Shown here one piece after another: positions 33,496 to 42,853 of a DNA stretch of 64,000 nt. A program made the position numbers and the translations under genes. This stretch comes from JAFGIN01 sp050301235 (GTDB taxonomy: Bacteria > Fibrobacterota > Chitinivibrionia > Chitinivibrionales > Chitinispirillaceae), in contig JBNKZD010000320.1 of assembly GCA_050301235.1 (NCBI GenBank), positions 1 through 64,000 of the forward strand. Reading direction: 5' to 3'. The notes under the pieces are model-generated. The model did no database searches. It worked only from the letters and a program-made list of their open reading frames with translations, and was not told where the DNA came from. Every line of letters starts with the position of its first letter. Position 1 is the stretch's first letter.

Positions 33496-35352
33496 ATGAG
33501 TTTACATGACAAAAAGATGAGTGTCTTTGGAAAAGTTCCAATCGCAGGTGTTGTAATAATGGTTATTATTGTTGCAGGGCTTGTGGTTGATGTGACAAAA
33601 GCTGATTCGGACAACTTTTATGCTGATATAATTCGTCTGGATAATGTAACTCAGAAGATTCATCAGAACTACGTTGAAGAGATGTCTTCAAAAGATCTGA
33701 TCGACAACGCAATTAAAGGTATGATGCGGATACTTGATCCACACACTACCTATTTCGAACCGAAGCAGTATGAAGAACTTAAAATTCACACTGATGGTAA
33801 ATTCGGTGGGCTTGGTATTCAGATCTCTATTCGTGATAAGGTATTGACAGTGATGACTCCGATTGCCGGAACGCCAGCATTCAGAGCGGGGATACAATCC
33901 GGTGATCAGATTTTAAAAATTGATGGTAAGTCAACTGCAGGTATCTCCATAGATAATGCTGTTAACAAATTACGTGGTGAACCCAATACTAAAGTGACAA
34001 TTACAATTCGTCGCAAAGGTGAGCCAAAAGATAATGATTATGTTATTACACGTGAAATTATCCACATCAAATCAGTTCCTTATTTCGGGATGCTTGATAG
34101 CAGTATAGGTTACATACAGCTGTCAACGTTTTCTCAGGATGCCGGCAGTGAAGTTGAGAAAGCAATCAAAGAGTTGATGAAAAAGGACCTCAAAGGGGTT
34201 GTATTTGATCTCAGACATAATCCTGGTGGTTTACTTCCGCAAGCAATCGAGGTAGCTGAAAAATTTCTTGCTCGAAAATCACTGATTGTTTCAACACGCG
34301 GGCGGGTTCGTGGTCAGAATAATGAGTACAGTTCCGGGGCACAGCCTGTGCTGCCTCTTGATATACCGTTAGTAGTTCTGGTTGATTATGCAAGTGCAAG
34401 TGCATCGGAGATTGTTTCAGGTGCTGTACAGGATTGGGACAGGGGAGTTATTCTGGGAGATACCACCTTTGGGAAGGGGTCTGTTCAAAGCATTCTTCCA
34501 CTGGATCCAAAACATCATTTAAAATTGACGACTGCTTTTTATTACACACCAGCGGGCAGATGCATTAACAGGCCGGAAAACGGTGTACGTGGGGTTGATG
34601 CCGATGATGAGATGGGTGAGGGGGATGATGAAAGTACAGATTCTTCAAATGTCAAAGTCGATTCTTCTAAAGCAGAGAAGAAGCCTGCTGTTGACACCAC
34701 AGCGTATAAAACAAAAAATGGTAGAATCGTGCATGGTGGTGGTGGTATCGTTCCCGATACAATTGTTCAACAGAAAATACTTTCTCTACCGATACGTGCA
34801 CTTCTGGTCAAGGATGCGTTTTTTCAGTTCGCAAATATTCAGTATCCGAAGATGAAAAAACAGAAACTGAAAATCGATTCATCTTTTCAGGTGTCAGCTG
34901 GTATGATGAAGAATTTTTATACTTTTCTCGATAGTATAAAGTTCAATTTTCAGAGTTTTGCGCAGATGAGATTTTCAGAATTGAAATATGGGACCGGGAT
35001 TGCAGATACAGTGGATTCTGCAGGAAAAAAGATCTCAATTTATCCCGATACTCTCTCCTTTGCTCCAGGTGAACTTCAGGAGTTAAAAAAGTTAGCATCA
35101 CGTATTGACTCGATACTTGCAGGGGAAAGCAGAAGAGAACTATTGGAAAATGAAAGCGAAATAAAAAACTTTCTTAAAGATGCGTTCATTACAAGAGAAT
35201 TTGGTCAGGACAACGAGGTATATTACCGCACGAAGTTGTCTCAGGATAACCAGCTTAAAGCAGCAACCAATCTCTTGTTAGATAAGGAAAAGTATCTTAG
35301 TTTACTTAAACCGTCAGCTATTGCTGAAGGTGAGAGTGGAAAAGCAAAGTAG
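33496..35352 (+). CDS. C-terminal processing peptidase (S41, CtpA/Prc-like)
   Basis: A 618-residue periplasmic serine protease. An N-terminal helix (about 12-32, VPIAGVVIMVIIVAGLVV) anchors or exports it. The PDZ domain runs about 90-180 (KFGGLGIQISIRDKVLTVM, AGIQSGDQILKIDG). The Ser/Lys dyad is S302 in YASASASEIVSGA and K327 in TFGKGSVQ, 25 residues apart as in CtpB. The later part is longer than in plain Ctp enzymes, with helical DUF3340-like sequence after about 410. AGGAG before the ATG at 33496 supports that start over the adjacent ATG at 33493. Such enzymes trim C-termini in the envelope and, in Prc-type forms, influence peptidoglycan hydrolases. Confidence 0.93.
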   Translation: MSLHDKKMSVFGKVPIAGVVIMVIIVAGLVVDVTKADSDNFYADIIRLDNVTQKIHQNYVEEMSSKDLIDNAIKGMMRILDPHTTYFEPKQYEELKIHTDGKFGGLGIQISIRDKVLTVMTPIAGTPAFRAGIQSGDQILKIDGKSTAGISIDNAVNKLRGEPNTKVTITIRRKGEPKDNDYVITREIIHIKSVPYFGMLDSSIGYIQLSTFSQDAGSEVEKAIKELMKKDLKGVVFDLRHNPGGLLPQAIEVAEKFLARKSLIVSTRGRVRGQNNEYSSGAQPVLPLDIPLVVLVDYASASASEIVSGAVQDWDRGVILGDTTFGKGSVQSILPLDPKHHLKLTTAFYYTPAGRCINRPENGVRGVDADDEMGEGDDESTDSSNVKVDSSKAEKKPAVDTTAYKTKNGRIVHGGGGIVPDTIVQQKILSLPIRALLVKDAFFQFANIQYPKMKKQKLKIDSSFQVSAGMMKNFYTFLDSIKFNFQSFAQMRFSELKYGTGIADTVDSAGKKISIYPDTLSFAPGELQELKKLASRIDSILAGESRRELLENESEIKNFLKDAFITREFGQDNEVYYRTKLSQDNQLKAATNLLLDKEKYLSLLKPSAIAEGESGKAK

Positions 35353-35474
35353 AGAGCAGTTTTATTGGGTTGTATATTCAGAGAAACTTGCTTTTTTAAC
35401 TGGGATAATTGATTTTTTTAAACTTAAGGTTTTTGAAACAAATTATTTGAAATAAATATCTTCCGGGAGTCTTT

Positions 35475-37370
35475 ATGATCAATAAGATGCGCGAAATTGC
35501 GCCAACTATCATGATAATAATTCTTGTCACCTTTGTCGGAGGTACTATCTTCCTTGATTGGGGTATGAATGCCGCAAGTGGAAGAAACAAGTCAACAGCA
35601 GCCGGAAAGATAGATGGAAAAGAGATTCCACTTAACTATTTTGACCAGCAGGTAAATGCTGAACGTCAGAGATTACAGGATGGGGGACAGAATGTACACC
35701 CGTCTCAGTACCGGATGATTCCCAAGCAGGTTTGGGACAGAGAAGTTGAACGTTACCTGGTGAGTGATGCATTTAAAAAACTGCAACTGGGCGCTTCTGC
35801 TGATGAAGTTTTCGAATACATTAAGAGGAATCCTCTGCCTGGTATCGATACAGTGTCAGTATTCATGACCAATGGGGTATTTGATACTTCAAAGTATGTT
35901 CAGTTTTTGAATAATTCTGAAAACTATACTCATTATCCCTGGTTGCGGGAAATTGAAAAGCATACACAGACAATCGCTGTTCCCTATACCAAGCTTGAAA
36001 CAATGCTGGGGGTAGTTGCAAAACCATCAAAGTCAGAAATCGAATATCAGTATAATCAGGAAAATCAAAAAGTAGTTTTTGAGTATGCTAAAGTTAATAG
36101 CGCGATGTTTAAAGTAGATCCTGCCAGCATCAGCGAAGAAAAGATTAAAAATTATTATGCTGCACATAAAGACAGTTTTATGACTCCCGAAATGTCAGAT
36201 GTTTACTTTATTAAATTTGCCAAAGAACCAACGGCTGCAGATGATCAGTTTTATCTCAATGAGATGCTTGACATCAAAAAGAGAATCGAGTCTTCGACTG
36301 ACACACTGGCTGTATCCTTTGCCAATGAAGCGAAGGTTGAATCAGATGATCAGGGAAGTGCTGAAAATGGTGGCGATCTTGGATGGTTCGGTGCCGGTGC
36401 AATGGTTCCGGAATTTGAAAAGGTTGCATTTTCTACACCTGTAGGACAGATTTCTGAACCGGTAAAGACAAATTTTGGCTATCATCTCATTTTGGTTGAA
36501 GATAAAGAAGAGGTAAGTGACCAAAAAGAGGTGAAAGGAAAAAAGGATAAAAAAGCTAAAAATGAAATTACAGAAAAGAAAGTGCGAGTTAAAGCACGGC
36601 ATATTCTCAGGAAAATAACTCCTACCGTAGAAACTCTTGATCTCCTTGCTGAAAAGGCTGACAGTCTCAGAGGATTGATTCAGGAAAAGGGAATTCATGA
36701 AGCAACAAAACTTCTCTCGGGTTTTACCTTTGATTCCACCGGACTGTTCAGCAGAGGTGATATGATTCCAAAAATTGGATATGTCTCTGGGGTTGGTCAA
36801 TTTTTATATGGACGAGATGATCAGAGCGTATCTGAAAGAATGGAGAATGAGGATGGTTTCTACATTTTTGCAGTTAAAGAAAAAGTCAAAAAAGGACTAG
36901 CTCCGCTCAGTGTTGTTCATGATAAAATTGAGGGAATACTGAAAGATTCCGTTCAGATGGCGATGGCAGAAAAGTTCGCTGGTGAACTCAAAGCCAAAGC
37001 TGGTGCAAGTGGATCACTGCTTGAATACAAAGATACGGTGACAAATCAGGTAACCACTGCAGTCACCGACACTGTTGCGTTGAGTGCATATATCCCGGGT
37101 GTTGGTTATCAATCGAAAGCTGCAGCTGTTGCAGCTGCACTTGAAACCGGTAAAATCTCAAATGTGTTCAAACAGGAAAAAGCTTTTTATATTGTCAAAA
37201 CACTCTGGAAAAACAGTGTTCAACCACTTGATATGAAATCTGCTGAAGTTGCTCAGATTACAGCGAGATCTGAACAGTACGCTAAACAGAGCGTTCTTTC
37301 ACAGTGGAGTGAAAACCTGAAAAGTCAGGCAAAAATTAAATGTGATATTGACAAGTTTTATCTTGATTAA
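35475..37370 (+). CDS. PpiD/SurA-like peptidyl-prolyl isomerase
   Basis: A 631-residue periplasmic foldase anchored by an N-terminal helix (TIMIIILVTFVGGTIFLDWG, about 10-29). The next segment (AAGKIDGKEIPLNYFDQQVNAERQ) is the SurA/PpiD N-terminal chaperone region. A parvulin domain covers about 230-345, ending GQISEPVKTNFGYHLILVED, and a second region after a Lys-rich linker begins with RVKARHILRKI near 373-383, as expected for a parvulin strand. PpiD helps proteins leaving SecYEG; it sits downstream of secA and ctp, which fits an export-and-folding group. GGGAG precedes the ATG. Confidence 0.9.
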   Translation: MINKMREIAPTIMIIILVTFVGGTIFLDWGMNAASGRNKSTAAGKIDGKEIPLNYFDQQVNAERQRLQDGGQNVHPSQYRMIPKQVWDREVERYLVSDAFKKLQLGASADEVFEYIKRNPLPGIDTVSVFMTNGVFDTSKYVQFLNNSENYTHYPWLREIEKHTQTIAVPYTKLETMLGVVAKPSKSEIEYQYNQENQKVVFEYAKVNSAMFKVDPASISEEKIKNYYAAHKDSFMTPEMSDVYFIKFAKEPTAADDQFYLNEMLDIKKRIESSTDTLAVSFANEAKVESDDQGSAENGGDLGWFGAGAMVPEFEKVAFSTPVGQISEPVKTNFGYHLILVEDKEEVSDQKEVKGKKDKKAKNEITEKKVRVKARHILRKITPTVETLDLLAEKADSLRGLIQEKGIHEATKLLSGFTFDSTGLFSRGDMIPKIGYVSGVGQFLYGRDDQSVSERMENEDGFYIFAVKEKVKKGLAPLSVVHDKIEGILKDSVQMAMAEKFAGELKAKAGASGSLLEYKDTVTNQVTTAVTDTVALSAYIPGVGYQSKAAAVAAALETGKISNVFKQEKAFYIVKTLWKNSVQPLDMKSAEVAQITARSEQYAKQSVLSQWSENLKSQAKIKCDIDKFYLD

Positions 37371-37391
37371 CTGTCATTAAAGGAATCTCCC

Positions 37392-38159
37392 ATGTGGAGA
37401 TTCCTGTTCACGCGCTTCCCGTCTATTACATCCTCTACTCAACAGATACAATCAATGGTTCTTTATAATGATCTGGCTATAAGTAATCCTGTACCCTGTC
37501 CCTATCTTGAAAACAGAGTATTTACTCAGGCATATTTTTTTGCTGCTGAGGTTGATTACAACGAGGCTGAGATACTGTTCTCTACCGGGTGGAGGAAATT
37601 CGGATACTTTTTTTTTCGTCCGGTATGTGTGCAATGCAGAAATTGTATCCCCGTGAGAATACCGGTTGAAAAACTATCGCTATCAAAAAGTCAAAAAAAG
37701 CTGGTCAGAAAAAATACTCAAACTGAAGTACAATTTTCACCCCTTGAATTTGATGAAGATGTATTTGATATTTACAAGGAACATTCCGTTGTACGGTTTG
37801 GAAAAAAAGTTGATCGTGATGAATTCATCAATAATTTCTGTACCATATCCTGTCCTTCGCTTCTTTCAAAATATTATGTACATGGCATACTGGCGGCAGC
37901 AGGGTTTCTTGATATTTCATCACAAGGGTTGAGCAGTGTGTATTTTGTATTCAGAAAACAGTTTGAGCACCTTGGTTTGGGTAATTACAGTGTAATCAGG
38001 GAAGCTGAGCAGGCTAGATCGATGGGACTGCACTATTATTATTTAGGTTATTATGTGACAGATAATCGCATTATGGAGTATAAAACCCGTTTCTTACCGT
38101 ATGAGATCTATAACTGGAATACAGAGCAGTGGGAACCGGTAGGTGACAATAAAACGTAA
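37392..38159 (+). CDS. Aspartate/glutamate leucyltransferase or arginyltransferase family (Bpt/Ate)
   Basis: A 255-residue aminoacyl-tRNA-protein transferase that tags protein N-termini for degradation by ClpAP in the N-degron pathway. Family markers are CPYLENRVFTQAYFF, GWRKFGYFFFRPVC with CVQCRNCIPVRIPVEK, a four-cysteine segment, and the C-terminal GLGNYSVIREAEQARSMGLHYYYLGYYV and KTRFLPYEIY. The bacterial members are mostly Bpt, transferring leucine to N-terminal Asp or Glu, but arginine transfer cannot be excluded. AAGGA is eight bases before the ATG. The stop overlaps the ATG of the next gene by one base. Confidence 0.85.
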   Translation: MWRFLFTRFPSITSSTQQIQSMVLYNDLAISNPVPCPYLENRVFTQAYFFAAEVDYNEAEILFSTGWRKFGYFFFRPVCVQCRNCIPVRIPVEKLSLSKSQKKLVRKNTQTEVQFSPLEFDEDVFDIYKEHSVVRFGKKVDRDEFINNFCTISCPSLLSKYYVHGILAAAGFLDISSQGLSSVYFVFRKQFEHLGLGNYSVIREAEQARSMGLHYYYLGYYVTDNRIMEYKTRFLPYEIYNWNTEQWEPVGDNKT

Positions 38160-38932
38160 TGGGGGATGATGTGGGTGAATTCATACAAGCTGCCATGGAT
38201 ACCGCAAAAGAGGCGGGAGAGTATCTTCTTAAGTACTTTGGAAACGATATTGCGTCAGAAGTAAAACCCGATCTCAGTCGCGTAACCATCTACGATAAAT
38301 ATGTTGAAGATATGGTTCGTAAAGCATTACTTGGAAAATGGCCTCATCACGGGATTATCGGTGAAGAGTACGGTGTGTCTGAGCCTTCTTCTGAGTATAC
38401 CTGGATTATTGACCCTGTCGATGGAACACACAATTTTATTCGGGGAATTCCCATGTTTGGTGTATCTATAGGATTGTTAAAGGGGTATGAATTCTGTGGA
38501 GGAGTGATTTATATGCCCTGCACAAATAAATTATATGCTGCAGAAAAGGGTTCGGGTGCATTCTGTAATGGAAAAAGGCTGCAGTTTTCTGGTGTAAACG
38601 AACTGAAAGACGCCACACTTCTGTTTGACTCTGGATTACGGGCAGAACCGGAACAGAAATTAACTTTTTTATCTGAGATTGCATCAAAACTGTTCAACGT
38701 GCGGGTGTTTGGAGCATCTGTGCAGAATCTGACAATGCTGGCTGAAGGTAAAGCTGACATTCTTATTGAATTTGATGAACACCTGTGGGATTTTGCTGGC
38801 GGTTTGACAATTGTTCAGGAGGCCGGAGGGAGCATTACCGGACATGACAATTCGCCTCTCACTATAAAAAGTAAAAAATTTCTTGCAACCAACGGGAAAT
38901 TGCATGGTAAGATGCTTTCGTTTTTCAGGTAA
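38159..38932 (+). CDS. Inositol monophosphatase family phosphatase (SuhB/HisN-like)
   Basis: A 257-residue metal-dependent phosphatase. The metal ligands are visible as GEEYG (E69, E70), IDPVDGTHNFIRG (D85, D88) and WDFAGG (D211). Bacterial members act on inositol phosphates, histidinol phosphate (HisN) or other sugar phosphates, and the substrate cannot be chosen from sequence alone. No histidine or inositol gene is adjacent. It overlaps the upstream Bpt/Ate gene by one base and is followed by marC after 11 bases, so it sits inside a long same-strand run. Confidence 0.88.
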   Translation: MGDDVGEFIQAAMDTAKEAGEYLLKYFGNDIASEVKPDLSRVTIYDKYVEDMVRKALLGKWPHHGIIGEEYGVSEPSSEYTWIIDPVDGTHNFIRGIPMFGVSIGLLKGYEFCGGVIYMPCTNKLYAAEKGSGAFCNGKRLQFSGVNELKDATLLFDSGLRAEPEQKLTFLSEIASKLFNVRVFGASVQNLTMLAEGKADILIEFDEHLWDFAGGLTIVQEAGGSITGHDNSPLTIKSKKFLATNGKLHGKMLSFFR

Positions 38933-38943
38933 AGGTACACTAA

Positions 38944-39543
38944 ATGTTTGATTTTCATTCATTCTGGCTCTGTTTTGTTCCTTTGTTTGTCGCAGTTGAC
39001 GCTATTGGTGTTCTTCCTCTTTACATCTCTCTAACCGATGGGGCGACTACAGCAGAAAAAAGAAAGACTTTATTTTCATCGATAATGACTGCCAGCGTTG
39101 TGGGGTTGCTATTTTTATTCGTAGGTGAAGCTGTTCTCAGAATAATGAGTATTACAGTGGCTGATTTTATGGTTGCCGGTGGAATCATACTTTTTCTCAT
39201 TGCAGTAGGCGACCTTGTCACTGTTGAAAAAACGTTAAGAAAAGTAAATCCTGAAACACTTGGTCCCGTACCGATCGGAGTACCGTTGATCGTTGGTCCT
39301 GCTGTGTTGACAACAATAATGCTTCTTGTCAGGGAACATGGATTTTTTATCACTGCTATTGCGACGATTTCCAATATACTGATTGCTGGTTTATTTTTTC
39401 AACTATCAGAATTTATTATGAAATTGATTGGAAAATCGGGATCTAAAATTTTTTCACGGGTTGCCAGTTTGTTTCTGGCGGCGATTGCTGTTATGCTGGT
39501 TAGAAAAGGGATCGCTGCCATGTTTCAACAACATTTACTTTGA
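38944..39543 (+). CDS. MarC family integral membrane protein
   Basis: A 199-residue polytopic protein with six predicted helices. Family markers are FVPLFVAVDAIGVLPLYISLT at about 10-30, and NPETLGPVPIGVPLIVGPAVLTT, a pair of half-repeats with the conserved Pro/Gly pattern. The MarC/SnaG group was once thought to be linked to antibiotic resistance, but its role is not established; amino-acid export has been proposed for relatives. It lies between the inositol-phosphatase-like gene and folC on the same strand, with short spacers, and has AAAGGT before its ATG. Confidence 0.88.
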   Translation: MFDFHSFWLCFVPLFVAVDAIGVLPLYISLTDGATTAEKRKTLFSSIMTASVVGLLFLFVGEAVLRIMSITVADFMVAGGIILFLIAVGDLVTVEKTLRKVNPETLGPVPIGVPLIVGPAVLTTIMLLVREHGFFITAIATISNILIAGLFFQLSEFIMKLIGKSGSKIFSRVASLFLAAIAVMLVRKGIAAMFQQHLL

Positions 39544-39560
39544 TGTAAAGAAGAGACAGT

Positions 39561-40811
39561 ATGCCAAGGGCAGATGAAATTCGACAGAATCTTTTTTCGC
39601 GAACCGGATATGGTATTAAATATGATCTGGAACGGATGGTAAAAGCTGCTGATCAATGTGATAATCCTCAGAACGCATTTAAATCCTTTCATATCGCTGG
39701 TACCAACGGAAAAGGTTCTACATGTACGTTCCTCGATGCAATGTTGCGGGGAGCTGGATATAAGACCGGACTTTATACTTCACCGCATATTGTTGATTTT
39801 GAAGAGCGTTTTCAGATAGATGGAAAACCTGTGTCAGAAGATGTATGGATTGAAGTCTATTCTGATCTGAAATCAGTGATTGAATCGTTTGAATTGACTT
39901 TTTTTGAAGCAACCACACTGATGGCGTTTGAGATGTTCAAGCGTCAAAAAGTATTGTGGGCGGTGATAGAAACCGGACTGGGCGGACGACTTGATGCCAC
40001 TAATATTGTTAAGCCGGTAGTTTCTGTTATCTGTGCGATTGATATTGACCATAAGGATTATCTTGGGAATACGATTGAAGAAATCGCTTATGAAAAGTGT
40101 GGAATTATAAAAGATGCTACACCTGTGGTGATGCTTGAAAACAGCAATTTGTCGGTTATGGAACAAGCATACGCTATTTGTAAAAAGAAAAATACCACTC
40201 TGACAGTTATTTGTCCAGGACAATCGGTTTTTTATGAACATGAGACAGGGATGACAGTCTGCGATACAGCGGGGGCTAAGGTTTCGGTACCAATGAAAGG
40301 AATATTCCAGATCGCGAACCTGCAGCTTGCGATTAACGCATTCCGGTTATCCGGGATGATGTTGAGTCCTGGAAGTATCAAAACACTTTCTGAGACAATT
40401 CTTCCTGGCCGTTTTCAGGTAATTAAACATAGCTATAAAACGCTTATTCTCGATGTCGGTCATAACCCGCAGGCATCATCCATGCTTGTTACCGAAATTC
40501 AGAAACGATTTGCAGATAACAGTATCTGTATGGTAATTGGTATCATGAAAGATAAAGACTATCAGTCGATGATACGGAACTACAGCACCGTAGCAGACCG
40601 AATTATTTTCACTCAGCCGGATCTTCCCAGAGCAGCATCAGTTGAGATACTTGAATCGTGCATCAATGATGCCACAGTTTACATCTCAAAAAAAACGATC
40701 GCTGAAGCATGTGAAGAAGCGATTAACGGTCCGGAAGATATTGTTTGCATCACAGGATCCTTTCATACTGTTGGTGAAGCTTGTGTGGCTTTGGGGATTA
40801 TGCTGTATTAA
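39561..40811 (+). CDS. folC: Folylpolyglutamate synthase / dihydrofolate synthase
   Basis: A 416-residue Mur-ligase-fold enzyme that adds glutamate to dihydropteroate and folates. The ATP loop HIAGTNGKGST occupies residues 44-54; GLYTSPHIVDFEERFQI follows, then ETGLGGRLDATNIV and the DIDHKDYLGNTIEEIAYEKCGIIK metal/phosphate region, and the C-terminal GHNPQAS and IMKDKDY. The length is normal. It ends the plus-strand run that starts near 24688; a short spacer separates it from the convergent toxin gene, and no clear terminator hairpin is visible there. Confidence 0.93.
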   Translation: MPRADEIRQNLFSRTGYGIKYDLERMVKAADQCDNPQNAFKSFHIAGTNGKGSTCTFLDAMLRGAGYKTGLYTSPHIVDFEERFQIDGKPVSEDVWIEVYSDLKSVIESFELTFFEATTLMAFEMFKRQKVLWAVIETGLGGRLDATNIVKPVVSVICAIDIDHKDYLGNTIEEIAYEKCGIIKDATPVVMLENSNLSVMEQAYAICKKKNTTLTVICPGQSVFYEHETGMTVCDTAGAKVSVPMKGIFQIANLQLAINAFRLSGMMLSPGSIKTLSETILPGRFQVIKHSYKTLILDVGHNPQASSMLVTEIQKRFADNSICMVIGIMKDKDYQSMIRNYSTVADRIIFTQPDLPRAASVEILESCINDATVYISKKTIAEACEEAINGPEDIVCITGSFHTVGEACVALGIMLY

Positions 40812-40864
40812 TGATGGATGACCCTCCTGGTTTTATTCAGCGATTACAAAATAGGGATCATTTC

Positions 40865-41161
40865 TTAATGCAGGATATCTTCCGTTGGAAGGATTTGTTT
40901 GAAATGACGAACGGTTAAAATTGAAGTTTTTGTTGAAATATATAAATAAATTATTCGGTAATTACCGTGAAAAAGTTCTCTAATATCAGGTCTACCTAAT
41001 TCAGGAACAATACGACCAATTTCTGGATTTTTTTTTAATAAATCAACTTTTTGAAATACCGAATCAATCCAGTCATTGGCTGCCGATAAATTGTCAGCAG
41101 CTATATAATCTGCAATTTCCTGAATCCTTTGGAGTGATAGCGGAGACCAGATCAATTTCAT
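40865..41161 (-). CDS. RelE/ParE-type toxin
   Basis: A 98-residue protein of the ParE/RelE superfamily (MKLIWSPLSLQRIQEIADYIA, VDLLKKNPEIGRIVPELG, IRELFHGNYRIIYLY, ILTVRHFKQIL). The ending RIIYLY and VRHF-K pattern favours a ParE-like gyrase poison over an mRNA-cutting RelE, though this is not certain. It overlaps the antitoxin gene by four bases, the usual toxin-antitoxin arrangement. The pair sits beside an integron integrase relic and points away from it, as cassettes do. Confidence 0.88.
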   Translation of the reverse strand: MKLIWSPLSLQRIQEIADYIAADNLSAANDWIDSVFQKVDLLKKNPEIGRIVPELGRPDIRELFHGNYRIIYLYISTKTSILTVRHFKQILPTEDILH

Positions 41162-41439
41162 TTTGAATATCGCGCTTTTAGTATCTGCCGAGCTTTGGAA
41201 TGAATAATACCCTTCCCCGATGAAATCTGATCTATTGCATTTTTAACATCTTCAATTAATTCAATTTTATCCATTAATTTCTCAAATTCATCGACATCGA
41301 GAAGAACGGCTGCGCTTTTTCCGTTTTGGGTAATAACAAGCGGTCGCTTTGTGTTATGGACCTGAGAGATAAATCCAGAAGCATTAGTACGAAATTCGGA
41401 AAGGGAATGAATGTCAGTATTGAGTGCAATTCTTTGCAT
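41158..41439 (-). CDS. Phd/YefM-family antitoxin
   Basis: A 93-residue antitoxin. The Phd/YefM N-terminal DNA-binding fold is seen in SLSEFRTNASGFISQVHNTKRPLVITQNGKSAAVLLDVDEFEKL (about 12-56), and the helical C-terminus would neutralise the toxin. It starts upstream of and overlaps the toxin gene by four bases. An inverted repeat just upstream probably serves as its autoregulatory operator. Phd/YefM antitoxins can pair with ParE-, RelE- or Doc-type toxins; here the partner is ParE/RelE-like. Confidence 0.9.
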   Translation of the reverse strand: MQRIALNTDIHSLSEFRTNASGFISQVHNTKRPLVITQNGKSAAVLLDVDEFEKLMDKIELIEDVKNAIDQISSGKGIIHSKARQILKARYSK

Positions 41440-41457
41440 AGTCTACCCCAAATCCTT

Positions 41458-41495
41458 ATATTGTATTAAATTAAGTACAATTAAAGATACAATAT
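41458..41495. promoter_or_regulatory. Inverted repeat upstream of the antitoxin gene (candidate operator)
   Basis: ATATTGTAT at 41458-41466 is the exact reverse complement of ATACAATAT at 41487-41495, with 20 bases between. It lies about 20-55 bases upstream of the antitoxin start on the minus strand, in an AT-rich promoter region, the usual place for toxin-antitoxin autorepression. Confidence 0.55.
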
Positions 41496-41621
41496 TAAAC
41501 AATAAAATGCAATTTCTATCCCATGGTGATTATCAATCGTTTTTCTTCTGAAAAACAATACCACAAACAATACCGACACAGTCAAATTCATGGTGAAGGC
41601 GGAATATTTACCGACGTAATC

Positions 41622-41639
41622 ATGGTAATCGATTACCAT
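41622..41639. repeat. Perfect 18-bp palindrome upstream of the integrase relic
   Basis: ATGGTAATC (41622-41630) is followed directly by its reverse complement GATTACCAT (41631-41639). A related partial copy, ATGGTGATTATCAAT, begins at 41523. It lies between the antitoxin promoter and the recognisable integrase relic, so it could be an operator or a recombination-related site. Confidence 0.55.
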
Positions 41640-41668
41640 CATGTGAGAATGAAAGTATTTCTCCGGAT

Positions 41669-42853
41669 GAGACAAAAAATGTTGATCTGTTTCTTGTATA
41701 TCTAAAGGAGAATAACCGCAAGCCGTGGCAAATTGAGCAAGCTGAAAGGGCTTGTTTGATCTACATACAGATTTTAAAACGGACAAATACAGATTGTAGA
41801 TTGGAAGCGTACAACATAACTGAAAAACCGGTGAGATACAGTGCTGAAATGGTTGTGGAAAAGAGTGCGAAAGACTTCCAATAACCATGAAAAATGGGAA
41901 ACACTTATTAAGCAAACCGAAAACACTCTCAAATACTATGGAGCATTATATCTACTGAGTGCAGCGGTTTGGGAAATATTGCAACTTCAAGGACACGGCT
42001 ACTCTTCATGTGTCAGATGTACGAATGTATCTGGAATATCTTGCGGTAAATCGCAATGTGTCTGCCTCTCATCAAAACCAGGCTTTTAACGGGCTACTAT
42101 TCTTTTTCCGTCATGTTTTGAATCTCCCATTGAAGGGCTTGGTTCAACCATAAGGGCAAAAGAGATAAAGACACTCCCCGAAATTCTCTCTTCTGAAGAG
42201 CTACAAAATCTTTTCAATGGATTAGAGGGTTCCTTCAAACTTATTGCTCAGCTTCTCTACGGTTGCGGTTTTCGGCTTGAGGAGGGAATGACTCTTAGAA
42301 TAAAAGACCTCGATTTTTCTCGTAATATTATCATTCTGAAACAGGGTAAAGGAAAAAAGGATCGTTCTTTACCCTTACCTCAAGCACTATTGCCACAGTA
42401 AAAAGTCATATTCAGAATGTACGCTATATATATGATAAGGATATGAATAATGTGTCGTGTAATAGGGTCTTCTTACCGGAATCTTTGCAGACTAAAAGTA
42501 AAAAGTATGCAAGAGATTGGGGTTGGTACTGGTTGTTTCCTGCCCGGGAACTTACGTGGGTAAAAGAGATACGTTGTCACAAAAGATACCATATTCATGA
42601 GACCACGTTCCAGAGAGCACTTCAGGCAGCTGCTCAAAAAGCTCAAATTCCCAGACGTGTAAAATCACATATGCTTCGGTACACATTCAGTACCGATCTG
42701 CTTGCCTCTGGATACGATATTCGTCAGATCCAGGACTTACTTGGCCACACCGATGTCAGAACGACAATGATTTACACGCATGTTGTACGTCCTGATGCAA
42801 AGCCAATAAAGAGTCCACTGGATTTGATAAAAGAGGTTGAGGAGGAGGGTTGA
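41669..42853 (+). pseudogene. Degenerate integron integrase (IntI-type tyrosine recombinase)
   Basis: Five pieces in changing frames read as one integron integrase. Piece 1 (to the stop at 41882) has VDLFLVYLKENNRKPWQIEQ, an N-terminal extension type. Piece 2 has WETLIKQTENTLKYYGALY. Piece 3 (about 41975-42153) has DVRMYLEYLAVNRNVSASHQ, then NQAFNGLLFFFRHVL. Piece 4 (42150-42401) has SSEELQNLF and YGCGFRLEEGMTLRIKDLDF. Piece 5 (about 42401-42853) has DWGWYWLFPARELTW, the IntI-specific extra segment, then HIHETTFQRAL, HMLRYTF, GYDIRQIQDLLGH and TTMIYTHV. At least four frameshifts leave it unable to make a full protein. Residues for catalysis (R in FRLEEG, HxLR, GH, Y) can still be seen. Confidence 0.85.

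Noticed and set aside
41481..41915. 144-codon minus-strand frame opposite the start of the integrase relic
   Set aside because: It overlaps the antitoxin promoter and the integrase pieces on the other strand, which have family matches.
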